Source: an uncultured Bacteroidales bacterium (GTDB lineage Bacteria; Bacteroidota; Bacteroidia; Bacteroidales; UBA932). From it: a DNA stretch of 64,000 bases. Below, in pieces: positions 26,330 through 34,748 of the stretch. Every line of letters starts with the position of its first letter. Position 1 is the first letter of the stretch. The notes below the pieces were generated by a model. The model searched no databases and was not told the origin of the DNA. It worked only from the letters and a program-made list of their open reading frames with translations. The stretch is taken from positions 1 through 64,000 of the forward strand of contig CAKVAS010000003.1 of the NCBI GenBank assembly GCA_934725015.1. The letters run 5' to 3'. Position numbers and translations under genes: made by a program.

Positions 26330-26337
26330 CAAAGGTA
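26330..26337 (-). promoter_or_regulatory. Consensus promoter downstream of groEL, reading to the small gene
   Basis: On the minus strand this reads TACCTTTG, with TTG exactly 19 bases upstream (within GTTGCAGATAT), the best-formed Bacteroidetes promoter in the window. It lies just past the groEL stop and points at the hairpin (26262-26295) and then the 49-residue gene, giving a leader of about 140 bases. Confidence 0.75.
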
Positions 26338-26378
26338 CAAATATTATTTATATCTGCAACATCTTAGCGCATAATTTT

Positions 26379-28007
26379 TTACATCATGCCGCCCATGCCT
26401 GCGCCGGCCGGCATCGCGGGCGCTTCCTTCTCAGGAATGTCAGCGATTGCGCATTCGGTGGTGAGGAACATTCCGGCAACTGAGGCCGCGTTCTCGAGAG
26501 CCACGCGGGAAACCTTGGTCGGGTCAATCACGCCGGCCTCAAACATATTCACATACTCTTCGGTGCGGGCGTTGAATCCGAAGTCGCCCTTGCCCTCGCG
26601 AATCTTGTTGACAATCACGCTGCCCTCAAGACCTGCATTGGCTGCAATCTGACGGAGAGGCTCCTCGATTGCGGCAGCCACGATGTGAATACCGGTGGTC
26701 TCGTCCTCGTTGTCGCCCTTGAGGTTCTTCAGCGCCTCGGCCGCACGGATGTATGCAACTCCGCCGCCCGGCACGATGCCTTCCTCGACAGCCGCGCGGG
26801 TCGCGTTGAGAGCGTCCTCGACACGGTCTTTCTTCTCCTTCATCTCAACCTCGGTGGTAGCGCCCACATAGAGAACCGCAACGCCGCCGGCGAGCTTGCC
26901 GAGACGCTCCTGAAGCTTCTCGCGGTCGTAGTCTGAAGTCGTGCCCTCAATCTGCTTGCGGATGAGGTTCGCACGCTCGGTGATAGCCTCCTTGTCGCCC
27001 TGACCGTTCACGATTGTGGTGTTCTCCTTGGTGATGACAACCTTCTCGGCATGTCCGAGCATATCAGGAGTGCAGTTTTCAAGGGTGAATCCCCTCTCCT
27101 CTGACACCACGATGCCGCCTGTAAGGGTCGCGATGTCCTGAAGCATCTCCTTCCTCCTGTCGCCGAAGCCCGGGGCCTTGACGGCAGCAATCTTGAGCGT
27201 ACCGCGGAGCTTGTTCACAACGAGGGTCGTAAGCGCCTCGCCGTCAACATCCTCAGCGATGATGAGGAGTGACTTGCCTTCCCTTGCGATCGGTTCGAGG
27301 ATAGGGAGCAGATCCTTCATCGTCGAAACTTTCTTGTCGGTGATGAGGATGCTCGGAGAGTCGAGCACCGCCTCCATCTTGTCGCCGTTGGTCATGAAAT
27401 AAGGAGAGATGTATCCCCTGTCGAACTGCATACCCTCGACAACCTTGACTTCAGTTTCTGTGCCCTTGGCTTCCTCAACGGTGATCACGCCGTCCTTCTT
27501 CACCTTGGACATCGCATCGGCGATGAGCTTTCCGATGTAGCTGTCGTTGTTGGCGGAAATTGTTCCGACCTGCTCAATCTTCGCGTAGTTGTCGCCCACT
27601 TCCTGTGACTGCTCCTTGAGGTTTGCAACGACGGCAGCAACGGCCTTGTCGATACCCCTCTTGAGGTCCATAGGGTTAGCGCCTGCGGTGACATTCTTCA
27701 GTCCGACATTGATGATGGCCTGTGCGAGCACGGTAGCCGTGGTCGTGCCGTCGCCGGCCTGCTCGTTAGTCTTGGAAGCGACTTCCTTGACCATCTGCGC
27801 GCCCATGTTGGCGAACCTGTCCTCAAGCTCGACTTCCTTTGCAACGGTGACACCGTCCTTGGTAACCTGCGGAGCGCCGAACTTCTTATCGATTACAACA
27901 TTACGCCCCTTAGGACCAAGCGTAACCTTCACTGCGTTAGCCAATGCGTCAGCGCCCTCCTTCATCTGGGCGCGAGCATCGATATTGAATTTTATTTCCT
28001 TTGCCAT
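26379..28007 (-). CDS. groEL: Chaperonin GroEL (Hsp60, 60 kDa)
   Basis: A 542-residue GroEL. The start at 28007 gives the universal 'MAKEIKFNIDARAQMKEGAD' N-terminus; a longer frame upstream reaches into the spacer and is rejected. All family landmarks are present: 'VTLGPKGRNVVIDKKFGAP', the ATP-binding 'DGTTTATVLAQAI', the apical domain, 'ERLGKLAGGVAVLYVGA', 'GIVPGGGVAYIRA' and the Gly/Met-rich tail ending GMGGMM. It forms the double-ring folding chamber in the cytoplasm with GroES, encoded 67 bases upstream. Transcribed as groES-groEL on the minus strand from the region around 28400. Confidence 0.99.
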   Translation of the reverse strand: MAKEIKFNIDARAQMKEGADALANAVKVTLGPKGRNVVIDKKFGAPQVTKDGVTVAKEVELEDRFANMGAQMVKEVASKTNEQAGDGTTTATVLAQAIINVGLKNVTAGANPMDLKRGIDKAVAAVVANLKEQSQEVGDNYAKIEQVGTISANNDSYIGKLIADAMSKVKKDGVITVEEAKGTETEVKVVEGMQFDRGYISPYFMTNGDKMEAVLDSPSILITDKKVSTMKDLLPILEPIAREGKSLLIIAEDVDGEALTTLVVNKLRGTLKIAAVKAPGFGDRRKEMLQDIATLTGGIVVSEERGFTLENCTPDMLGHAEKVVITKENTTIVNGQGDKEAITERANLIRKQIEGTTSDYDREKLQERLGKLAGGVAVLYVGATTEVEMKEKKDRVEDALNATRAAVEEGIVPGGGVAYIRAAEALKNLKGDNEDETTGIHIVAAAIEEPLRQIAANAGLEGSVIVNKIREGKGDFGFNARTEEYVNMFEAGVIDPTKVSRVALENAASVAGMFLTTECAIADIPEKEAPAMPAGAGMGGMM

Positions 28008-28052
28008 AATAATATCTTTTGTTCGTCTTTTTTGTCTATATCCGCTTTTCAT

Positions 28053-28074
28053 CGGTCACATACGCTCGGTATGC
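28053..28074. repeat. Dispersed palindromic repeat between groES and groEL
   Basis: GGTCACATACGCTCGGTATG has the CATAC/GTATG arms of the copy at 22655-22679, with one base changed in the loop. It fills most of the groES-groEL spacer and abuts the groES stop codon, so its hairpin would lie inside the groESL messenger. Confidence 0.6.
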
Positions 28075-28341
28075 TTAGATGATTGCCAAAATGTCCGACT
28101 GTTTCATGATGAGGTATTTCTTCTCATCGTAAGTGACTTCGGTTCCGGCATATTTGCCATAGAGAACGACATCTCCGACCTTGACTTCCATCTCAACATC
28201 CTTCGTGCCCGGGCCGGCCGCGATTACGGTTCCCTGCTGCGGTTTTTCCTTCGCTGTGTCAGGAATATAGAGTCCTGAAGCTGTCTTGGTCTCCGCCTCT
28301 TTAGGCTCAACGACCACTCTGTCTGCCAATGGCTTTATCAT
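28075..28341 (-). CDS. groES: Co-chaperonin GroES (Hsp10)
   Basis: An 88-residue GroES of normal length. It starts 'MIKPLADRVVVEPKEAETKT', carries the mobile loop region with 'SGLYIPDTAKEKPQQG' and ends 'KYLIMKQSDILAII'. It forms the heptameric lid on GroEL. It is the first gene of the groES-groEL operon, with its upstream region holding several palindromes (28431-28531) but no CIRCE element. Confidence 0.99.
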   Translation of the reverse strand: MIKPLADRVVVEPKEAETKTASGLYIPDTAKEKPQQGTVIAAGPGTKDVEMEVKVGDVVLYGKYAGTEVTYDEKKYLIMKQSDILAII

Positions 28342-28412
28342 AATTATAGTATTTTAAGTGTTATACTTCTGTAATGTCCCTCGTGGGACGCCCGATGGAA
28401 AGGACAAACAAA

Positions 28413-28443
28413 GTGCCAGCGGGCAGAAACTGACAAATTGTCA
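28413..28443. promoter_or_regulatory. groESL upstream region: TGACAAATTGTCA palindrome and TGGCAC box
   Basis: TGACAAATTGTCA (28431-28443) is a perfect 13-base palindrome. Just downstream on the minus strand TGGCAC is followed by TTTGTTTGT (28404-28418), which resembles a -24/-12 style promoter with one mismatch. They lie 70-100 bases before the groES start. A heat-shock operator or promoter role is inferred. Confidence 0.5.
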
Positions 28444-28445
28444 TA

Positions 28446-28531
28446 TTCGCTTTTGCAAAAGTTAATTTTACCACATTTTTCACCTTTGCGAAAGCGGAAA
28501 TTCGCATATTTTTTGCTTTTCTAAAAGCGAA
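28446..28531. repeat. Three related palindromic sites between groES and the nitroreductase gene
   Basis: TTCGCTTTTGCAAAAG (28446-28461), CTTTGCGAAAGCGGAA (28484-28499) and CTTTTCTAAAAGCGAA (28516-28531) share the core CTTTTnnAAAAGCGAA; the first is in inverted orientation, and its centre CTTTTGCAAAAG is a perfect palindrome. Spacing is 38 and 32 bases. They look like operator sites of one regulator between divergent genes. Confidence 0.55.
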
Positions 28532-28617
28532 TCCATATTTTTGCCGGTCACGGATTTCTATATTGAGGAGTGTAATAAAATAGGTCTGAAACTATCTGTA
28601 AATGAATTATAAGGTAT

Positions 28618-29205
28618 ATGAAAAAGTTCGTAAAACTGCTCGCGGCGGCGGGCGCAACATTTATCGCAATGACATCATGCAGCAACAATTCTACGGTCCG
28701 GAACACTGACGCGGTTCTGGACAACATCTTCTCGCGCAAGTCCGTGCGCAAGTTCACCTCCGAGCCGGTCTCGGAGAAACAGGTCGAGACCCTGCTCAAG
28801 GCGGCCATGGCCGCGCCGAGTGCGCTGAACCGGCAGCCGTGGAGGTTTGTGGTGGTGACGGACAAGGAAAAGCTCTCGTCTATGGCCGAGAAGATGCCGT
28901 ATGCCAGGCTTGACACGGCACCGCTCGCAATCGTAGTCTGCGGGGACACGTCCGTCAGCGAGAAATTCTGGACGCATGACTGCTCGGCGGCGACTGAGAA
29001 TCTGCTGCTCGCGGCAGAAGCGATGGGACTCGGAGCCGTGTGGACAGCGGCGTCGGACGGAGAGCGCACGGAAATAGTCCGCGAAGCCCTCGCCCTGCCG
29101 TCATACATCCACCCTCTCTGCGTGGTTCCCGTAGGCCACCCCGACGGAGACTTCCAGCCTAAGGACAAGTGGGATCCGTCGAAGATTCACTACGACAGGT
29201 GGTAA
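28618..29205 (+). CDS. Nitroreductase-family lipoprotein (FMN oxidoreductase)
   Basis: A 195-residue nitroreductase-fold protein with an unusual lipoprotein signal (basic start, hydrophobic stretch, lipobox ending AMTSC at about 21). The FMN-dependent core shows 'FSRKSVRKFTSEPVSEKQVE', 'AAMAAPSALNRQPWRFVVV', 'TAPLAIVVCGD', 'HDCSAATENLLLAAEAMGLG' and 'PVGHPDG'. Family members reduce nitro groups, quinones or flavins with NAD(P)H in the cytoplasm; export with a lipid anchor would put this one in the envelope, where the electron donor is unclear. The start at 28618 follows ATAAGGT. It ends one base from the convergent susD gene. Confidence 0.9.
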   Translation: MKKFVKLLAAAGATFIAMTSCSNNSTVRNTDAVLDNIFSRKSVRKFTSEPVSEKQVETLLKAAMAAPSALNRQPWRFVVVTDKEKLSSMAEKMPYARLDTAPLAIVVCGDTSVSEKFWTHDCSAATENLLLAAEAMGLGAVWTAASDGERTEIVREALALPSYIHPLCVVPVGHPDGDFQPKDKWDPSKIHYDRW

Positions 29206-29206
29206 C

Positions 29207-31264
29207 TCATTTCTCGGCAGGCTGATCCGCCACTTTCGGCCAATAAGGATTCTGGTAAAGGACGGAGGTGGATATGTCCGCCCCCGAAGTCGCAGTCAAT
29301 TGGAACTGCTTGACCATGACGGGATTGAGATAGTGGGCCATCTTCCAGGTGCATCCGTTGAAAGCGGCCTGCGTGGAAGTCCTTTCAAACGGACGGAGAT
29401 ATTCGCTCAATGTCTCCGAGGAGACGTTTGCCTCTTCACTTCCGTCGGCAATCAGCGTGCTCGTACCGGTTTCGTCCACATACCAGTCTTCCATCGGGGT
29501 ATTCCACAAGTGGATTCCTTCCAGATGACTCGGAGTCGAGATGAGCTGGTCCATTGAACGCCAGCGGCACAGATCCATATAGCGCAGCCCCTCTGCCATG
29601 AACTCGCAGCGGCGCTCCCTTCGGATGTTATACAAGACAGCGTCCTGAATAATGATCCCCGCCGTGTAGGCGCCCCAGTCGTTCTCAGCCTCCTTGCTCA
29701 TGTCGGTCTGAGCGACTGTCTTGTCAAAATCAGTGCTCATGCCGGCACGACGGCGCAAGGCTGTCCAATATTCCCGCGCTGAGGCGTCAAGAGAGCCGGT
29801 GAGCAGATAGCTTGCCTCCATATAGTTCAGCAACGCCTCCGCAGCCCGGAAACATACGGCCGCCGTGTAGCCCCCTCCGTTGGCGTAATACTTACGGTTG
29901 AAGGAGCCTCCCTTGCGCAGGGCATAGCCGGTGGCATAGCCTCGTTCGCCGTCGCCGCTCGTTATGGCAGGATAGGGCTCAACCATCACGGCCTCTGTGC
30001 CTTCGCTGTTATCGACCTCAAAAAGGATGTTCTTCTGTCCCGGTTCCTTCAGGAAAATGCTCAGACGAGGGTCGCGGTTCACGCGGACATCCGCAATGGT
30101 CTTATCTCCCATATAGTAGCCGTCACCGTCCGCATAAGTCCCGTGGGCATAGACGGGAGTGCCGTCTTTCATAAGGAAATTCTGCACGAATCCGCGCGTC
30201 AGCCCTATCCGGTAATTACCCCGCCCGGCGGCCGCATTGATGTTGTGCGTTGACAGGCCGCGCGCATACTGCCGCCACAGGAGCACTTCCTTCACAGAGG
30301 ACAGATCCTCCTGAGCGAACATGTCGAAGTATGGATTGGCCGGGTCGGAGGATGACTGCTGCAGCGTGCCAGTATTCTCCGTCAGGCTGCCCTTGTACTT
30401 CTCGGCCACAGTCTTGGACGCTTCCACCGCCTGCTCAAGAAAATACTTCACCTCATTTTCAAGACTTCCGGACGGATACTCGTAATTGCCGTACAGAGCC
30501 GCGCCCGGCCAGCCTTCTCCACCCGGAACGAATGCCGTGCCCTTGAAATTATGCAGCCAAGTCGCCTCAAACAGCGCTACACGCGACTTTATCAGCAGGG
30601 CTGCATCCTTGTTAATGCGCGTGGTCGCCATATCCATGTCACTCATATAGGCACAAGCCTTGTCGAGGTCGGACAGGATAAAACGCGCAACCTCGTTGCG
30701 CGGATAGCGCCTGCTGGCTTCGCGTAAAGCCTCCTTATCATCTGTGAGCGGCTGGTCTATAATCGGAAAATCGCCGAAAAGCTGAAGCTTTCTGAAATAC
30801 TCATAAGCCCGGAGGAAGTATGCCTCGCCGATGTAGTGCTTTATGGTGGCGACATCTCCGGAAATCGTATTCTTCGAGCCGCTCATGTCATCTCCGAATT
30901 TCGAAAGAGCCTCGGACAGGAGGAAATTCACCCGGTAGATGCGCTCGAATGTCCAGTTGCTGCTCTCGCTGTGAGGAACCTTCCACCTGTCAGTGGTGTA
31001 GCGGTTGTTGGCACTGGTTTCTATCTGGTTGTCAGTGCCCTTGTCCTCGCCGAATATGCCATAGGTCCACTGCCCGAATGACGGAAGGATGTTCGGATAT
31101 TCACTGTTCAGGTCCGCCTCCAACTGGGCTGCGGTCTTGTAGTACGCCTCCGGGGGAACGCTCGACATGGGTTCCCTGTCAAGAAAGGCATTGCATGAGA
31201 CCGCCCCAAAAAACACCGGCACGGCCATGAATACATACAGGATATGTCTATAACTCGATTTCAT
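29207..31264 (-). CDS. SusD/RagB-family nutrient-binding lipoprotein (second pair)
   Basis: A 685-residue SusD homologue. The start at 31264 (MKSSYRHILY) gives a lipoprotein signal ending FFGAVSC; a longer frame overlaps susC. Landmarks: 'NAFLDREPMSSVPPEAYYKT', 'HYIGEAYFLRAYEYFRKLQL', 'AAVCFRAAEALLNYMEASYLLTG', 'ERRCEFMAEGLRYMDLCRWR'. It is longer than the first SusD, typical of the RagB-like subfamily with large loops. It is expected to cap the SusC channel encoded 14 bases upstream. No glycosidase genes adjoin, so the substrate is open and could be a peptide or a glycan processed elsewhere. Confidence 0.96.
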   Translation of the reverse strand: MKSSYRHILYVFMAVPVFFGAVSCNAFLDREPMSSVPPEAYYKTAAQLEADLNSEYPNILPSFGQWTYGIFGEDKGTDNQIETSANNRYTTDRWKVPHSESSNWTFERIYRVNFLLSEALSKFGDDMSGSKNTISGDVATIKHYIGEAYFLRAYEYFRKLQLFGDFPIIDQPLTDDKEALREASRRYPRNEVARFILSDLDKACAYMSDMDMATTRINKDAALLIKSRVALFEATWLHNFKGTAFVPGGEGWPGAALYGNYEYPSGSLENEVKYFLEQAVEASKTVAEKYKGSLTENTGTLQQSSSDPANPYFDMFAQEDLSSVKEVLLWRQYARGLSTHNINAAAGRGNYRIGLTRGFVQNFLMKDGTPVYAHGTYADGDGYYMGDKTIADVRVNRDPRLSIFLKEPGQKNILFEVDNSEGTEAVMVEPYPAITSGDGERGYATGYALRKGGSFNRKYYANGGGYTAAVCFRAAEALLNYMEASYLLTGSLDASAREYWTALRRRAGMSTDFDKTVAQTDMSKEAENDWGAYTAGIIIQDAVLYNIRRERRCEFMAEGLRYMDLCRWRSMDQLISTPSHLEGIHLWNTPMEDWYVDETGTSTLIADGSEEANVSSETLSEYLRPFERTSTQAAFNGCTWKMAHYLNPVMVKQFQLTATSGADISTSVLYQNPYWPKVADQPAEK

Positions 31265-31278
31265 GATATTTCTCTTTA

Positions 31279-34200
31279 TCAAAGTGTTACGCTGATTCCG
31301 AATGACCATGTCTTCAAAAGCGGATACGCATTGCCGGCGCTCTTGACGGGAGCCGAACCGCCGGAATTACCGCCGTTGATAGTCTCAGGGTCAAAGAGCC
31401 CGCTCAATTTCGTTCCCGTCCAGAGGTTCTCGCCGGACACGAACACGCGGCAGTTGGAGATGTGAATCTTTCTTAAAAGAGATGACGGCAAGCTGTAGCC
31501 AAACTGGAAATTCTTCAGGCGAATATATGCCGCATTCTGCAAATACCGGGTCTGAACCTCCTGGTTCTGAGTGCTGTCGAACCTCGGACGCGGATAGTAG
31601 GCATCGGTGTTGGCAGCTATCTCATGCCCGGACAGTCCGACAGGCTCATCGCGGAAATAGTCCTCGTGCTCCTTGAGTCCCATGGACCACCACTGCCCCC
31701 ATTGTCCTACGCCCCAGAAGTAATTGGAACCCTGCCAATAGTCACGCTTCATAACTCCCTGAAAGAAGAGGCGAACGTCAAATCCCTTGTAGCCGATGTT
31801 AAAATCGAGGCCGAAGGCATAGCGAGGCGTGTTGTTGCCTATGACCTTCAAATCCCCATGGTCTTCGAGGGTCTGCGCACCTTTGGTGATGCCCGGTTTT
31901 CCGTCAAGATCTGCATACATGATGTCTCCGGCACCCCACACTCCCGAGCCGAGCGCGCTCTGCCCGCCGACCTTATCAAGATGCGCCTGCATCTCGGCGT
32001 CAGTCTTGGCAATGCCTACGGTCTCGAAGCCCCAGATTTCACCGATCTCACGGCCTGCGATATAGGTTCCGATTGAATTTGTCGGGTTGCCCGGATACCT
32101 GTCGATATAGGTACGGGCATCGGAAACATTAAACTTGATGCCGTAATCCAGACCGAAGCCGGTGCGGTCCTGCCAGCCAATCGTAAGCTCCCACCCCATG
32201 GTCCTGAGGTCGCAGTTATTGGTCTTCGGCACGGATATGCCCAGCGTGGCCGGCAATTCCTCGGAAGGGCCGACCATATTGTCAGTATAGCGGACATAGG
32301 CATCGGCGGAGCCGCTGAGACGATTGTTGAAAAAGCCCCAGTCAAGACCGGCATTCCAGGTTCTCACCTTCTCCCATGTCAGGGTCGTGCTTATGAGGCC
32401 TCCGACATAGGCGGTATTCGGCTTGAGGCCGCCCTGCAGCCACTGCCCGTTGGCCTGTCCGAGCGTCATCGTCCTGTAGGTCGGGTACCATCCGGTGGTG
32501 TTCATATTGCCCAGTTCGCCGTAGGAGAAACGGAGCTTCAGCAGATTGCAGACATCCACAAAGCCGTCCCAGAAGCCTTCGTTGGCTATGTTCCATCCGA
32601 GAGAGAAGGATGGGGACAACTGCCAGCGGCTACCCCTGCGGAAGCGGGAAGTACCGTCATAGCGAAGATTGACCTCCGCGAGATAGCGGTCTTTGTAGTC
32701 GTAGTTCAGACGTGCGAAGAAGCCGGCGGTCGCCCACTGGTTGCGGTAGCCGCCCACTTCCGGAGCCTTGTCCTTGCCAAGGCCGTCAATGTTGGAAATC
32801 AGGTCGAGCTCGGGCAAGTCCTCCATCTGAAGTCCATAGCCCTTGGCCTTGAAAAACTTCTGGCGCATCTCCTCGGACTGGAACCCTCCCATAATCTTGA
32901 CGTTGTGGCCTTTGCCCATGGTGAAGGACCAGGTGGTGTAGATGTTCCAGTTCATGTAGTTCTCTTTCGTATAGTCCTGATACAGGCCGGTGGTTCCCTG
33001 AGTGTCGATTATGTTTCCGTTGACATCATGGTTGTAGCAGGGAAGTTCAGTCTGCCGGGTGTCGGCGGAATTGATGCTGTAGTTGAATTCGACGTTGGTA
33101 ATCCAGTTCTTTACAGGTTCGAAGACAAGCCCTGCCTGATGATAGGTCTTGTCCGTCTGCACGTCGCGCACGCCTCCCATCGCGAGCGACATGGCCGGGT
33201 TCTCCGCATTGCCGTCGAAATAGTAGCCGTTCTCGTCATAAACCGGCAGGTTAGGCCATGTATGTCGTCCGATGTTCTCATAGAGACCATTGCTCAAGGC
33301 AGTCGGACGGCTCAGGTCCTGACGGATATAACGCAGGCTGTAGCTGAACTTCGCCCAATCCGCGAGATCAGCCCCGAATTTGGCCGCCACATTGTAACGA
33401 CGGAGATTGTCCGACCCGTGACGGAGCAGGCCGTTCTGGTCCAGATAGCCGAGTGACGCATAGTAGCTGTACTTTTCGCCGCCTCCGCTGACGCTGAGGT
33501 TGTGGTCCTGCGAGAAGGAGGAGGACTTGTAGATTTCGGAGAACCAGTCGGTGTTGGCGTAAGCCGTTGTGAAAGGATCCCCGGCCGGCTTTCCCCATGT
33601 CTTGCCGTCTGTAGGCAAGCCTCCACGGTTGCTTCCGCCCGCAGCCTGAAAGTCAAGCATCTGCTGCATCACCTCATCCGTAAAAGAAGGCGTCTGCGAG
33701 CCGTTGCGGGCCGCTTCATTGAAATAGTTGGCAAAGGTGTAGGAGTCCATCATCTCAGGAAGGCTCACTGGGCTGCCGAAACGCATGCTGTTGTTGTAGT
33801 TGACGGTAGCCCGTCCCGAACTGCCCTTTTTTGTGGTCACAAGAATGACTCCGAACGGTGCGCGGGAGCCGTATATTGAAGACGATGCGGCATCCTTCAG
33901 CACGGATATGCTCTCGATGTCCTGAGGATTGACGGTGTTGATGTCCCCTTCCATGCCGTCAATCAGAATCAGCGGACTTCCGCTTGAGCCGCTGCCGATT
34001 GTGCCGTTGCCACGGATGTTGATGGACATGTTCTTGCCGAGCTCTCCGGTATTCGTCGTGATTTGCAGACCCGGCACAAGTCCCTGCAATGCCTGCGTGG
34101 CACTTACTACCGGGCGGGCTTCAATTTCCTTCGCCGTGGCAATCCCAACCGCGCCGGTCAGGTTGACCTTCTTCTGCGTGCCGAAGCCCACGACCACCAC

Positions 34201-34587
34201 CTCGTTCAGCGACTGGTTGTCTTCTTTCAGCGTGATGTCAAGAAACCGCCCCTCGACAGCCTTGACTTCGACGGACTTATACCCGAGGCATGACACGAGC
34301 AAGGTGGCGCCCTCATTCACGGACAAAGAGAATGTGCCGTCCAGTTCGGTGACAGTGCCGTTGCCGGCAACTCCTTTCTCCTCAATTCCGACGCCCGCGA
34401 GCGGCCCCAGCGCATCCTTTACGCTTCCGTTCACTTTGATTTGACGTGGAGTCTGTCCGATTGAATCAGGGATGCCGGCAGCCATGGCCGGATGCGGCGC
34501 GAATGTCAGAAAGAGACCTATAACGAGCAGCAATGCCGCACCGGTCTTCAGGTTACGCCCCCAGAGGGAATGAATAATGCGTTTCAT
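31279..34587 (-). CDS. SusC/RagA-family TonB-dependent transporter (second pair)
   Basis: A 1102-residue SusC homologue with a signal peptide ending near 'APHPAMA' (about 36), a carboxypeptidase-like regulatory domain ('IKVNGSVKDALGPLAGVGIE', about 48-120), a plug with 'IESISVLKDAASSSIYGSRA', and a large barrel ending 'SFGISVTL'. It differs substantially from the first SusC (3831-7091), so the two pairs serve different substrates. A TAnnTTTG promoter lies at 34654-34661. The downstream susD starts 14 bases after its stop. No regulator, sigma factor or enzyme gene is adjacent on this strand. Confidence 0.97.
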   Translation of the reverse strand: MKRIIHSLWGRNLKTGAALLLVIGLFLTFAPHPAMAAGIPDSIGQTPRQIKVNGSVKDALGPLAGVGIEEKGVAGNGTVTELDGTFSLSVNEGATLLVSCLGYKSVEVKAVEGRFLDITLKEDNQSLNEVVVVGFGTQKKVNLTGAVGIATAKEIEARPVVSATQALQGLVPGLQITTNTGELGKNMSINIRGNGTIGSGSSGSPLILIDGMEGDINTVNPQDIESISVLKDAASSSIYGSRAPFGVILVTTKKGSSGRATVNYNNSMRFGSPVSLPEMMDSYTFANYFNEAARNGSQTPSFTDEVMQQMLDFQAAGGSNRGGLPTDGKTWGKPAGDPFTTAYANTDWFSEIYKSSSFSQDHNLSVSGGGEKYSYYASLGYLDQNGLLRHGSDNLRRYNVAAKFGADLADWAKFSYSLRYIRQDLSRPTALSNGLYENIGRHTWPNLPVYDENGYYFDGNAENPAMSLAMGGVRDVQTDKTYHQAGLVFEPVKNWITNVEFNYSINSADTRQTELPCYNHDVNGNIIDTQGTTGLYQDYTKENYMNWNIYTTWSFTMGKGHNVKIMGGFQSEEMRQKFFKAKGYGLQMEDLPELDLISNIDGLGKDKAPEVGGYRNQWATAGFFARLNYDYKDRYLAEVNLRYDGTSRFRRGSRWQLSPSFSLGWNIANEGFWDGFVDVCNLLKLRFSYGELGNMNTTGWYPTYRTMTLGQANGQWLQGGLKPNTAYVGGLISTTLTWEKVRTWNAGLDWGFFNNRLSGSADAYVRYTDNMVGPSEELPATLGISVPKTNNCDLRTMGWELTIGWQDRTGFGLDYGIKFNVSDARTYIDRYPGNPTNSIGTYIAGREIGEIWGFETVGIAKTDAEMQAHLDKVGGQSALGSGVWGAGDIMYADLDGKPGITKGAQTLEDHGDLKVIGNNTPRYAFGLDFNIGYKGFDVRLFFQGVMKRDYWQGSNYFWGVGQWGQWWSMGLKEHEDYFRDEPVGLSGHEIAANTDAYYPRPRFDSTQNQEVQTRYLQNAAYIRLKNFQFGYSLPSSLLRKIHISNCRVFVSGENLWTGTKLSGLFDPETINGGNSGGSAPVKSAGNAYPLLKTWSFGISVTL

Positions 34588-34653
34588 AAAATATCTGTAA
34601 AAATTAAGAAACTATCTATCCATTCCCAACCGCCCTACAAATGTGATACCGAA

Positions 34654-34661
34654 CAAAAGTA
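34654..34661 (-). promoter_or_regulatory. -7 box of second susC gene
   Basis: On the minus strand this reads TACTTTTG, matching TAnnTTTG, 66 bases before the susC start at 34587. The next gene to the right is divergent, with its own -7 box at 34730-34737. Confidence 0.65.
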
Positions 34662-34729
34662 AGCCTCTCTTCGGAATACACGGAGTTAGATTATTTAACC
34701 TTCAATAATTTAATATTAGGTAATTTTAT

Positions 34730-34737
34730 TATCTTTG
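34730..34737 (+). promoter_or_regulatory. -7 box very close to the AAA ATPase start
   Basis: TATCTTTG matches TAnnTTTG. It lies only 11 bases before the first ATG (34749) and 17 before the second (34755), so the messenger would have a leader of a few bases only, unless another promoter exists. The A+T-rich sequence upstream fits a promoter region. Confidence 0.6.
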
Positions 34738-34748
34738 CAGGAAACAAT

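Noticed and set aside
25956..26378. 6S RNA, tmRNA or another known structured RNA after luxS
   Set aside because: No tRNA-like ends or long central bubble could be drawn; the stretch is better explained by two hairpins and a 49-codon frame.
28404..28418. A sigma-54 promoter for groESL
   Set aside because: TGGCAC and TTTGT are in roughly the right spacing but the key GC of the -12 element is replaced, and no enhancer-binding protein gene is near; kept only as a promoter-like pair.
28342..28617. CIRCE operator (TTAGCACTC-N9-GAGTGCTAA) before groES
   Set aside because: Looked for and not found; the palindromes present have a different sequence.
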